Positions 40,948-49,564 of a stretch of 64,000 nt of DNA are shown here, one piece after another. The position numbers and the translations under genes are program-made. Each line of letters begins with the position of its first letter. Positions within the stretch are counted from its first letter, which is position 1. Origin of the DNA: Paramoeba atlantica (Eukaryota > Discosea); the NCBI GenBank assembly GCA_977017575.1, contig CDRNVI010000002.1, positions 682,001-746,000 on the forward strand, in the 5' to 3' direction. The notes beneath the pieces were generated by a model. That model was not told the origin of the DNA and searched no databases. It was given only the letters and a program-made list of their open reading frames with translations.

Positions 40948-41077
40948 GTTATTTTACCACAATTTATGTATACTTCTATCTTCCATTTCTCTTTTGAAAT
41001 GTCCTGATTATTTATTCTATGAACAATACTGCGTTTTTAAGACTCCTTCGTTTTATTAATAATATTTCTTACTAGTA

Positions 41078-43201
41078 ATGCACAATCGTCACCCAAGTTC
41101 TTTATCCCTTGAAGATTTAGTTCGCTCTGGCGAATTGATCCAACTTCAGAGCGGGAGATATTTTTTATGCGACCGAGATCAGGATGCGTTGCCTACCTTG
41201 ACCCCTCCACTGTCAGATTCTTTCATCTCCTCAGAGCTTCATCTTTCTGTTTCCTCTTCTTCGGTACCACCTGATACTCCTGTCGAGGGTGATTTAACAT
41301 TCTTCGTTTCACCTGTGGTTGCTTCTCCTCCTGTCGGAAATCCTCCAGACCTTCCTCTCTTAGCATCCGACTTTTCTGATACAGAAAGTGACGACGTATC
41401 TTGTACTTCCTCGATTGTTGAGGACAACTGGAGCGAAGAAAAGGGCGTCGAAGCGTATGCAGCTTCCCTAGGTCATCTGAGGGAGGAAGGTGAATCTTTT
41501 GAATCATTCGTGACTAGGATGCAAAATTCGGAACCCCCTATGGAGCAAACAGGGGAGCAAATGAACCTGATTGACCTCATTACGACTTCTCATGCAGCAG
41601 GAGTGGAAGTGAATCTTGTCGAGCACATCACGACTTCACATGGCGTTTTGCCGACGGAAACGGAAGAAAAATTGAGAGCCGAGTTGAGAGACAGTCGAGA
41701 CCTTTGTCGGGTTAAAGCCAAAGAATGTACCTCTCTGAGAAAGAAAATCACAGCGATGGAGAAAAAGCTCGTATCTTCTCAAAATGAACGAGCGGATATC
41801 GTGAAAATGATTAGTGAATTGCGTGAAAGGTGCAGCATCGCAGAAATTGAAAAAGACAAGGCTGTTCAGTTAAAAGAAGGAGTTACCCTGGAATGCGAGA
41901 AAAGAGCGGCTAAAGAAATTAAACTCCTAAATATCTTGAGCTACCTCCAGCAACGACCCGTTGAAGAAGCACCTTCTTCTGATGAAGGGGATTCAGTTAT
42001 ACGGCGTGGGCGTCCCTTAAAGCGCAAGCGTGGAAGAAAACCGCGAGATACCGATTCTCTACCAATCCTAGTCCACGGAAAAGGGGCGCTCAACGAGGAA
42101 GACAAATTTGCCTTCAAAAAGATTCAATCAACGGGACGAGTGCAACGTTGGGAGTTGGGCTACATGTTTTCTTTGGAGCGCACGACATGTCGGCGGCTCT
42201 GGAATTCTCCTCTCAAAGTTTCCACCGGAGAGGAGCAGGGTGAAAGCAATTCCATTGTGAAATGGGAACACTACGATGCGGCTACTGACCTTTTGCCGCA
42301 AGCAATTTCTATGTACGGCTCGTACCGTACAATTACAGATATTCAATGCGCGTACGTGAAGCTGACAAACTTCAAGATCGTCCCTTCTCGCAAGAAGGTA
42401 CGCCAATTATTATTGCACCATAAGTATCACTACGGACCGAAAGTTCATACTCTTTGTCTGAGTGTAACAAAGATGGAAGCCCGAGTTCGCTTTGCACAAG
42501 CAATACTACAAGAGCAGGACAATCGAGACCAAAAATTTTTTTCGCGCCTAATTTTTTCTGACGAGGTTATGATACAGGCCGGTGACTCATCCAGAAAAAC
42601 CTGGCAACACCCGGATTCCCCAGTATCCAAATACCGCACGGACCATCCACCTCAAATAATGTTATGGGGCGCTATGGATGTCGACGGGAATTTCCTCCAT
42701 CACTGGTGTGAATTCAAATCTTTTTACGACGAATATACTCGAAACGGGGGTCAAGAAGAAATTCCTCCAAACAAAGGGCTCGGAACATTGTATTATCGAA
42801 GTTGCTTTTTGCAAAAGACGTATCTTCCGTGGGAAAAGATAGGAAACAAAATTTTTATGGACGATAACGCGCCTGGGCACAAGGCCATACTAACAATCGC
42901 CTGGTGGAAATCTCATCCCCGGGTTGAGGCTCTGCGGCTTTGTAAAGAGGTGAAGAGTGCTCAGACTCTCCCAAGATGGCCAGCAGACTCCCCGGATCTA
43001 AACCCAATAGAAAATCTCTGGAGTATTCTCATGCTGTACAAGAATAAACATAGACCAAATACCGTGAGTGAAATAAAGGAAGTATGCGATCGATACTTGA
43101 AGTCTCCTGCTTGTCGGAAGGAATGTTATAAACTGTACCGTACTTTTAAAAAACGAATGGAAATGGTTATTTTGTATGGAGGAAAGAAGATCCCTTACTG
43201 A
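41078..43201 (+). CDS. DDE transposase-like protein with coiled coil and AT hook
   Basis: The 707-residue frame is intact. Residues 1-190 are acidic and S/T/P-rich, and about 195-290 form a charged coiled coil. A basic AT-hook-like RRGRPLKRKRGRKPR follows near 308-322. The C-terminal half has an IS630/Tc1-type core: RLIFSDEV near 491, FMDDNAPGHKA near 593 and DSPDLNPIENLW near 637. There are 48 residues between the second aspartate and the glutamate, against about 34-39 in common families. No terminal inverted repeats are evident, and a strong acceptor site lies upstream. It could be an active element of an odd family or a domesticated gene. Confidence 0.8.
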   Translation: MHNRHPSSLSLEDLVRSGELIQLQSGRYFLCDRDQDALPTLTPPLSDSFISSELHLSVSSSSVPPDTPVEGDLTFFVSPVVASPPVGNPPDLPLLASDFSDTESDDVSCTSSIVEDNWSEEKGVEAYAASLGHLREEGESFESFVTRMQNSEPPMEQTGEQMNLIDLITTSHAAGVEVNLVEHITTSHGVLPTETEEKLRAELRDSRDLCRVKAKECTSLRKKITAMEKKLVSSQNERADIVKMISELRERCSIAEIEKDKAVQLKEGVTLECEKRAAKEIKLLNILSYLQQRPVEEAPSSDEGDSVIRRGRPLKRKRGRKPRDTDSLPILVHGKGALNEEDKFAFKKIQSTGRVQRWELGYMFSLERTTCRRLWNSPLKVSTGEEQGESNSIVKWEHYDAATDLLPQAISMYGSYRTITDIQCAYVKLTNFKIVPSRKKVRQLLLHHKYHYGPKVHTLCLSVTKMEARVRFAQAILQEQDNRDQKFFSRLIFSDEVMIQAGDSSRKTWQHPDSPVSKYRTDHPPQIMLWGAMDVDGNFLHHWCEFKSFYDEYTRNGGQEEIPPNKGLGTLYYRSCFLQKTYLPWEKIGNKIFMDDNAPGHKAILTIAWWKSHPRVEALRLCKEVKSAQTLPRWPADSPDLNPIENLWSILMLYKNKHRPNTVSEIKEVCDRYLKSPACRKECYKLYRTFKKRMEMVILYGGKKIPY

Positions 43202-43379
43202 AATACTACAGTGAATCTTTCATCCACTTTAGTATTTCGATAGAAATTATGCAATTTTCTGCAAGTTTTAGTTCAGAGGAACATGTTTAAGTATTTGCAT
43301 CTCTGTGAAAACCGCGTCTGCCTTTGACAAAATTTTTTAAAAAAAAAAAAAAAAATTCTTTTTCTTTTCGATGTTCTTC

Positions 43380-43510
43380 TTTCAGAGATGACACGTCTTT
43401 TGACAAGACACGAGCTTTGATGATGAAATCTCCCCCACCTAAACCAAAGAGGAGGCTCTCACACTCTCCCAGGATGGCCTGCAGACTCCTCGGATCTGCC
43501 TTTCCTATCA
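43380..43510 (+). pseudogene. Decayed paralogue of the DDE transposase
   Basis: ACTCTCCCAGGATGGCC and the next 28 bases at about 43468 match ACTCTCCCAAGATGGCC at 42965 in the intact gene. The preceding bases also resemble it (ATGAAATCTCCCCC against GTGGAAATCTCATCCC). Only this piece remains. Confidence 0.6.
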
Positions 43511-44381
43511 AACCGAGTTATTTTACTTGAAGATGAGATTTTTTGAAAGGTTTCACAGGATTTTTTTCACTGCCCAGATGAGCAAATTCTCAGATTTTTG
43601 CCCTTCCTCCCACGTTAATCGCATGCTGTTTAACTATAGGCATATTTTTCCCTGGTAGGGCATCACCTAATTATGCCGAAAAACCACTCTTTAGACCCAA
43701 ATAGAAACTTTTTTTTATCACATAATACCGGGCAAAACAGGGGAACGGGGGTGTACAAAGCTGTGCCGTAACCCCCTTTACCCCCCCTGTACAAAAAATG
43801 AGGGGGGTGACTTATTTATAAAGAATTTGCGGGGGTTGTTTACAACCTCTGCCTCTTCGTCTTTATGGTGGCCGGGTGGGGGTGAATCGAGGCGGGTGAT
43901 AAAACCCCGAAAAAGGGGTGAGTATGGTCGATGAAAGGGATACTGTTGATTTTCATTTTCGCCAGAGGGTCTGATTAGCCAAGTCATCAGGTCCAGTGAC
44001 TCTACATCTGAGAGGCCTGAGTTCGATTCCCACAGAAGTACTTTTAGTCCGACTACACAGGGATTAGCTAATAAGCTCGGGTCCACGATATCCGAACAGA
44101 TTCGTCCATTTGTCTATCCCACCCATTAGCATGCGCGTTCGAAGGGGGTTCGAACCCGCTACTCGTCGTTTTTGCACAAACTACATGAAGCACGAACGTC
44201 GTTAGTGGGAAGCACTTTGCGAATCCGAAGGGGTGGTATTGCGAGGGCTCGCGTGAGCGGGCCTGAGCCATACGCGGCGTCGTTAGTGGGAAGCAATTTG
44301 CGAAGCCCCGTTTAATAACAACCACCGCTTTTTAACGCAGCTATCACACCGACATATGAAAGGGGGAGTATCATCACAATT
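43511..44381. other. Spacer with two tRNA-like B boxes
   Basis: GAGTTCGATTCCCAC (about 44020, with TTAGCCAAGTC 50 bases upstream) and GGGTTCGAACCC (about 44143) resemble pol III B boxes. Neither forms a full cloverleaf. CGTCGTTAGTGGGAAGCA occurs twice (about 44197, 44278). Confidence 0.4.
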
Positions 44382-44620
44382 GAATTCGGAACACATACCC
44401 GAGGGGAGGGAGTCACGAATGACCTCGGAGGCAGATAACTGCCTCCGGAGCGTGCACCCTCAGGACACGGAGTCTTCGAAAAGACCTCGAATACCATACC
44501 GAACATGATTCGGAACACATACCCGAGGGGAGGGAGTCACGAATGACCTCGGAGGCAGATGACTACCCCCGGAGCGTGCACCCTCGGGACACGGAGTCTT
44601 CGAAAAGACCTCGAATTTGA
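44382..44620. repeat. Two 126-bp units with hairpins
   Basis: Units starting ATTCGGAACACATACCCGAG at about 44383 and 44509 share GTCA-CGAA-TGAC and GTCTT-CGAA-AAGAC. The first also has GGAGGCAG-ATAA-CTGCCTCC, which is partly lost in the second. Confidence 0.75.
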
Positions 44621-44967
44621 TTATTAATAGAGGGCTGCACAGTATGTCGTGCCAGGCCGGTTCCCAAGCATTTCCTTATTATTAGAACTTTGGAGAAAAT
44701 TGAATACGTAAAGTAGATGAATAAATAAGTGGACTTGTAAAGAATGTGTCCAAGAAATAAAATACAGGACCTTTATTTTTTTCCATCATCCGCTTATTTC
44801 AGTAACATATCGGTTTAATATTGCGTTTGATTTGCGCTCTTCCCTCACACTTTCTCGTTTTTTGTTCACGAGAACGCCGGGCTTGGGACCGGTATCGAGC
44901 GTGTTTATGGAGCTTTGATGATGCGTGCTACAAGCACTACAAGGAGCGCTGATCGAAATCTCAAGAC
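44621..44967. other. Spacer, nothing recognised
   Basis: No gene or repeat is identified. Confidence 0.25.
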
Positions 44968-45417
44968 TTGAGTGAAGACTCTGCGGAGACAACGAACCCA
45001 AAGTCTTTAGAAGAGTATACATGTATCTCTGAAGCCCTTCCATGTTTTGCCGCACAAAGTAATCTATCTACCGAGGGGTTCCTGAGTTGTGTTCGACTCC
45101 AGTTTGAGGAGTTTCCTGCTAATGTCTCACCTTCAGAAGTTGCTTGCATTCTTCCTTCTCCTCGCGAGTTTTACCTTAGCGAGCGCCGGATTGCCGATAT
45201 GATTTGGGACGATATTCAGCGTAACATTGACGGAGCAAAATTCTTTGGGTTGGCGGTAGACGGGGGGGTTGACAAAGTTTGAAATGAACATGTACTTATC
45301 GCAATCTTGTACGTCGTGGACCGGAACTTCCTTCTACCTCCGATTTACCACCCGAAATACTATTTTCATGGTGCCTCTGATGACGCCGTGTGTATCTCAG
45401 CTTCTTATTCTTAACAC
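44968..45417 (+). pseudogene. hAT-like transposase fragment
   Basis: The frame ends LPSPREFYLSERRI...KFFGLAVDGGVDKV, then TGA at 45280, then NEHVLIAILYVVDRNFLLPP in the same frame to TAA at 45415. LPS...F...lDG...Y.D is the start of the catalytic region in hAT and related (DUF4371) transposases. It has one in-frame stop, with no C-terminal domain attached. Confidence 0.5.
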
Positions 45418-46049
45418 CCGCAACCTTGTGGTGGCTCCTCATCATCAGCAGTTATCATCCCTCAGCAGCAGTTATCATTCCTCTCTCAGTTATCCCCGTC
45501 TCTCTCTAAAAGAAGAGTACGACGTCGACCGTGAAAATACCTGAGAGGGTGGAGATACTTAGGATAAGATGGAGATACTTAGGGTGGAGATACTTGATTT
45601 TTACTGCATTTCGCGAATCAGTTGCACTGTTTAGTAGCATTTTTACTATCTTTCTTTATGCACATTTTTTTCTTACTGTCAACTCACTCAATGGAAAAGT
45701 ACCTATTCGCGTAATGCGAGATCCTTCATTCCCTTTCACCCTCTTCACCCCCTTCACACAGACTTCCCTTCCACCCATCTTCCCTTTCGCCTTCCTTCGC
45801 TTTCAATTCCCCTGCAATAACAGGTAACCTGAAGTTCGAACGCAAAGAAAAGGTCATGGCAGTACTACTCTACAGAATTTTTGGGTAAACGGAAAAAAAA
45901 CTTTTTGAAAGTTTTATAGTAAAAAAAAGTATAAAAAGTACTTTAAAGTAACTTTCATCCACTGAAAAAAACTTTTTTTTACTATAAAAAAGTTTCCGCG
46001 AACCCTGGTTAATTCCAAAAACTGAAAATGCCCTTCAAAGAAGGGACTG
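45418..46049. other. Spacer with a small inverted-repeat element
   Basis: A 19-bp perfect inverted repeat lies at 45912-45930 and 45971-45989 (ACTTTTTTTTACTATAAAA). A repeat shared with 21412-21448 is at 46007-46043. No gene is seen. Confidence 0.5.
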
Positions 46050-46420
46050 CAGTGGCAGCTGCAGTGGCACGTGAGAGAGGAAGAATACTGCCACGTGAGG
46101 CCTTGACGGCAGTGGAAGTACAGTGGTACGTGAGAGAGTAAGTGTACTGCCACGTGAGGCAGTGACTGCAGCGTAGCTGCAGTGGCACATGAGAGAGTGA
46201 GAGCACTGCCACGTGAGGAAGTGTCTGCAGTGATGCAGTGTAGCTGCAGTGGCACGTGCGAGGGTAAGTGCACTGCCACGTGAGGCAGTGGCTGCAGTTC
46301 AGCTACAGTGGCACGTGAGAGAGTAAGAGTACTGCCACGTGATGCCGTGACTGCAGTGCAAGTACAGTGGCACGTGAGAGAGTAAGAGCAGTGCCACGTG
46401 AGGCAGTGACTGCAGTGATG
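46050..46420. repeat. CACGTGAGAGAGTAAG minisatellite, second locus
   Basis: It has the same units as 33888-34325, five to six copies, with internal GTGGCAC/GTGCCAC pairs. Confidence 0.8.
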
Positions 46421-46427
46421 CAGTCCC

Positions 46428-46500
46428 ACTTTTTCAAGGGGTGGCTAGCTGGCCACTTTTTCGAGGGGTGGCCAGCGGGCCACTTTTCGGGGGATGATTT
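46428..46500. repeat. Three units of GGCCACTTTTTCGAGGGGTGG
   Basis: About 29-base units. A related GAAAAAGTGGCCAGCTGG lies at 31028. Confidence 0.6.
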
Positions 46501-46607
46501 CTTTCGGGGGCGATTTTTTAGAAGATGATTGGCATTATTTTGTCAATTCTTACTGCCATGACACCCACGAATTTTACTGATTGATACGACGAAACTGTTT
46601 TTTGTAG

Positions 46608-46815
46608 AATCCAGGTATAAAGGAGCGAGGGAGATACGAAGCAACAGATGTAGCAGATTCCCACTAAAAAGATATCGTGTCTCCCTGCAGGAAGTTGACT
46701 CCAAGCTAGAAAGCGCATAGGTAGACATTTCTCGTTCAGGGAGATACGATTTCTTTTCAGTGGGAATCTGCTACATCTGTTGCTTCGTATCTCCCTCGCC
46801 CCTTTATACCTGGAT
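46608..46815. mobile_element. Foldback element FB2
   Basis: The arms, about 80 bases at 46608-46689 and 46737-46815, are inverted copies. It shares GCGAGGGAGATACGA and GCAGATTCCCACT modules with FB1, but where FB1 arms read CAGGCGTGGC, FB2 arms read CAGATGTAGC, changed in both arms. Confidence 0.85.
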
Positions 46816-47566
46816 CTTTTAATAACAGTCTTGGTCTGTGTTCAACTTCGCGCTATTCATTGCCATTGAAATTGCTTAGATGTATCCTAATTGTAATTAC
46901 GTGCATTGCTAATTGTTTAACTGTGTTCACTAGAAAGTCCATTCTGAGCATTTTTGTTTTATTCTTTACGTGCTACAAATGAATGCAGATGCAGTCCTTC
47001 ACACTCACTGCGTCTGAAACTTGTAGCATCCTCGTATTCTCCGGTACTTAATCCCTCCTCTTTGGCAACTTCCACTGCAGAACGTTACCATCGTGCTTTC
47101 TCCACATCGAATGGTACACCATCGAACATGTATACCTGCCTCAGCAGCCTACTTTCGTTTATGATTAATACTCACGCACTTACAGTTGCTTTTCAGCTCT
47201 TCGTTTTCTTCTGCTGCATCAAGAACCGGTATCATTGTAAACAGTTCGCTCGCACGGCGAATCGCTTCAAGGATGTTTTCTGGCTTATTTACATTTACTG
47301 GTGGAATTCTGACCTTACTCCACGCTTGAACATTGGCATGCCTCTGCCGATTATCATTAAGGTGGGCGTACGTTTCGAAGGGAGAGGGGCCTTCAAATTC
47401 ATTACCAAATATTCTTTGTAAGTATATTCTAAAAGATTTTCAAAAACAAAAACCAAATTTATAAATTTTATAATTTTAATATTTTTTTTGCAAAAAATTC
47501 TGACTCGCCATTTATAAAAATCAGTGAGAGATGGAGTAGTGTATAATCATCGATCTGGCAATTTAA
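46816..47566. other. Spacer upstream of the VID27-like gene
   Basis: A 155-codon frame (46954, non-ATG start) lacks any motif and is not called. TTTTTTTTGC followed by ACTCGCC and CAG at 47521-47524 could be acceptor sequence for the next gene. Confidence 0.35.
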
Positions 47567-49276
47567 ATGTCTGGAGAGGAATTATTCTTTGAGGGTGTGG
47601 GTGTTCTTGAGCTTCGCCGAGAGAGGACTGCATCATATAATTCCTTGCAAGACAAGCCTCACACGCTTCTTATTGAGCGTGAGGAACATTTTCAAATCAC
47701 AATTCTGGGTGCCAATGGAAAACAAATTTTGTCTACCGCTGTTGACGAAGGGTTATCCATTTGTATGTACCCGTCCGCATGTGCGGTGGTTTTTCGCATC
47801 GGTTCACTTACCTACAAATTCACTTTTCACGAGACAAAAAGCTCAATCACAGACTTCTCTGAGTGTTATGACTGGGCGCTGTACTGCACGATCACGGGCC
47901 GCGAGGTGCCCTTTGTGCCCCCCTACCACAATGAGCGCCATGATGCAAATGCCTTTACCCCTTGCGAGGAAGACAAAGCCGACCTCACCTGGGCGGTCTC
48001 AATGATGACCCACCGCATGGATGTAGACCCTAGTGAGGAGGAAGAAGAGGACTGGGATGGGGGCACGGAAACGGCCCGATCCACCGGACTGGGCCAGAGC
48101 CATTGCTTTGCCGACTCCACCCCCTACGGTCGCGTCATTGTAGCCAAGGAGCTGACCGGAGAGCGAGGCTGTGTGTTGGCGGCATTCCCTTACACCTCCG
48201 AAGGGTTGGAGATGGAGGACTCTGGGAATGCGGGGGTTCAGGAGTTCCGCCCTACCCCCCTCGCCAACAATTCCCCCAACACCGCCGTCGAACCCGCCCA
48301 ACTCGTACTCACCGACGACGACCGCCACGTCCTCGTCCGGGACCGGTTCGCTACCCACACCCTCCATGACATTGACCTCACCACCGGGGTGGTGGTCGCG
48401 GACTACCACACCCACTCCGCCGGGGAGCCCTGGCCCCTACGCTGTCTCACCCCGCACCCCGGCCACACGCACGAGGCCCTGGTGACGTGTACCAGCCCCC
48501 AGGTCGTGTTCACCCTCGACCGCCGGCTCCCCTCCCGTCGCTGTGTCGTCCTCCCCCCCGGGCGGTCCCTCCCGGACTACGCCCTAACGCTACGCCCCGG
48601 CGACACCCTCACCTGTCACGCCACCAACGACGCCGGGTGTGTCGCCGTGGGGGACCGCCGGGGACGCGTCCGGCTGTACTCCGGGGCCCCGGGGTCGTGG
48701 CGGGACCCGGGGGACCGGGCCAAGGGGTACCACCCGAAGACGGCAAAGACCCTGCTGCCGGGGCTCGGGCACCCCATCCTCCACCTCGATGTCACAAGGG
48801 ACGGGGGGTTCGTGTTGGCCACGTGTGAGAGGTACCTGATTGTGCTCTCGACGGTGTGGGGGGAGGGGGCGGGGGAGGGGTTTCGAAAGAGGATGGGGCG
48901 GCATAAGAAGTTGCCGGTCCGGCTGGAGCTTACGCATGAGCAGGTGATGGCGTTGAACGGGATACAGAATGTGCACTTTGGTAAGGCCGTGTTCGAGTCG
49001 AATCCGAAAGGGGAGCATTGGATAGTAGCCAACGTGGGTAACTTTATTGCGCGGTGGGACTTTGACTTGGTTCGCTCGGCGATTGAGGGAGAGGGTCCGT
49101 CCAATCCCCTGGTCAAGCCCTCGGTGATCCGTCAAAAGGAGCGAGTGCGGGAGCTGAGTTTAAATACGATAGACACGGGTGAAACACCACTCAAATATCT
49201 CACGGACCACACCATTGGAATGCGTAGTTACACAGAGGGAGCAGTGCAGAAAAAGTCGAGTAGGGTAGGCGACTAG
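47567..49276 (+). CDS. VID27: VID27-like beta-propeller protein
   Basis: The protein is 569 residues. An N-terminal PH-like half is followed by an acidic DPSEEEEEDWD stretch near residue 156. The C-terminal propeller has the VID27 hallmarks GRVRLY, KTLLPGLGHPILHLDVTRDG and LATCERYLIVLS, then a KKLPVRLELTHE segment. Yeast Vid27 is a cytoplasmic protein of poorly known role, linked by name to vacuole import and degradation. This one is shorter than the yeast 782 residues. The ATG at 47567 is the first in frame. Third positions run strongly to C (about 48200-48640), then to G (about 48640-49070). Confidence 0.85.
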   Translation: MSGEELFFEGVGVLELRRERTASYNSLQDKPHTLLIEREEHFQITILGANGKQILSTAVDEGLSICMYPSACAVVFRIGSLTYKFTFHETKSSITDFSECYDWALYCTITGREVPFVPPYHNERHDANAFTPCEEDKADLTWAVSMMTHRMDVDPSEEEEEDWDGGTETARSTGLGQSHCFADSTPYGRVIVAKELTGERGCVLAAFPYTSEGLEMEDSGNAGVQEFRPTPLANNSPNTAVEPAQLVLTDDDRHVLVRDRFATHTLHDIDLTTGVVVADYHTHSAGEPWPLRCLTPHPGHTHEALVTCTSPQVVFTLDRRLPSRRCVVLPPGRSLPDYALTLRPGDTLTCHATNDAGCVAVGDRRGRVRLYSGAPGSWRDPGDRAKGYHPKTAKTLLPGLGHPILHLDVTRDGGFVLATCERYLIVLSTVWGEGAGEGFRKRMGRHKKLPVRLELTHEQVMALNGIQNVHFGKAVFESNPKGEHWIVANVGNFIARWDFDLVRSAIEGEGPSNPLVKPSVIRQKERVRELSLNTIDTGETPLKYLTDHTIGMRSYTEGAVQKKSSRVGD

Positions 49277-49370
49277 GGGTTGATTCCACAGGTTTGTTCA
49301 TGGTGTGTACATTGCTTACACTAATGCGGTATTGATATCACTTACAAACATTGTACAACTTTGTTATTTA

Positions 49371-49394
49371 CGATGTTTATTTTTTGTTTTGCAG
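49371..49394 (+). promoter_or_regulatory. Likely trans-splice acceptor for THADA-like gene
   Basis: TTTATTTTTTGTTTTGCAG ends at 49394, 171 bases before the ATG. Confidence 0.5.
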
Positions 49395-49564
49395 GGTCTG
49401 AAAAGGAAAAAGTATTTGTAACATTCTGCATAAATTTCTAATTATTGAATTCAATGCGTTTCGCTTTTACGTGGAGTTGCATCAACTTGAAAAATACCCA
49501 CCTTTGTATTTCAAACTTTGTATGAAACAATAGTAATATACATGTACGCTTCGGGAAGAAAGTT

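Noticed and set aside
43965-44045. Possible tRNA gene with GAGTTCGATTCCCAC
   Set aside because: No seven-pair acceptor stem, and the anticodon loop does not fit. It is only a degenerate B-box region.
46954-47421. 155-codon frame upstream of the VID27-like gene
   Set aside because: It has no ATG near its start and no motif, and the hydrophobic runs look like AT-rich noise.
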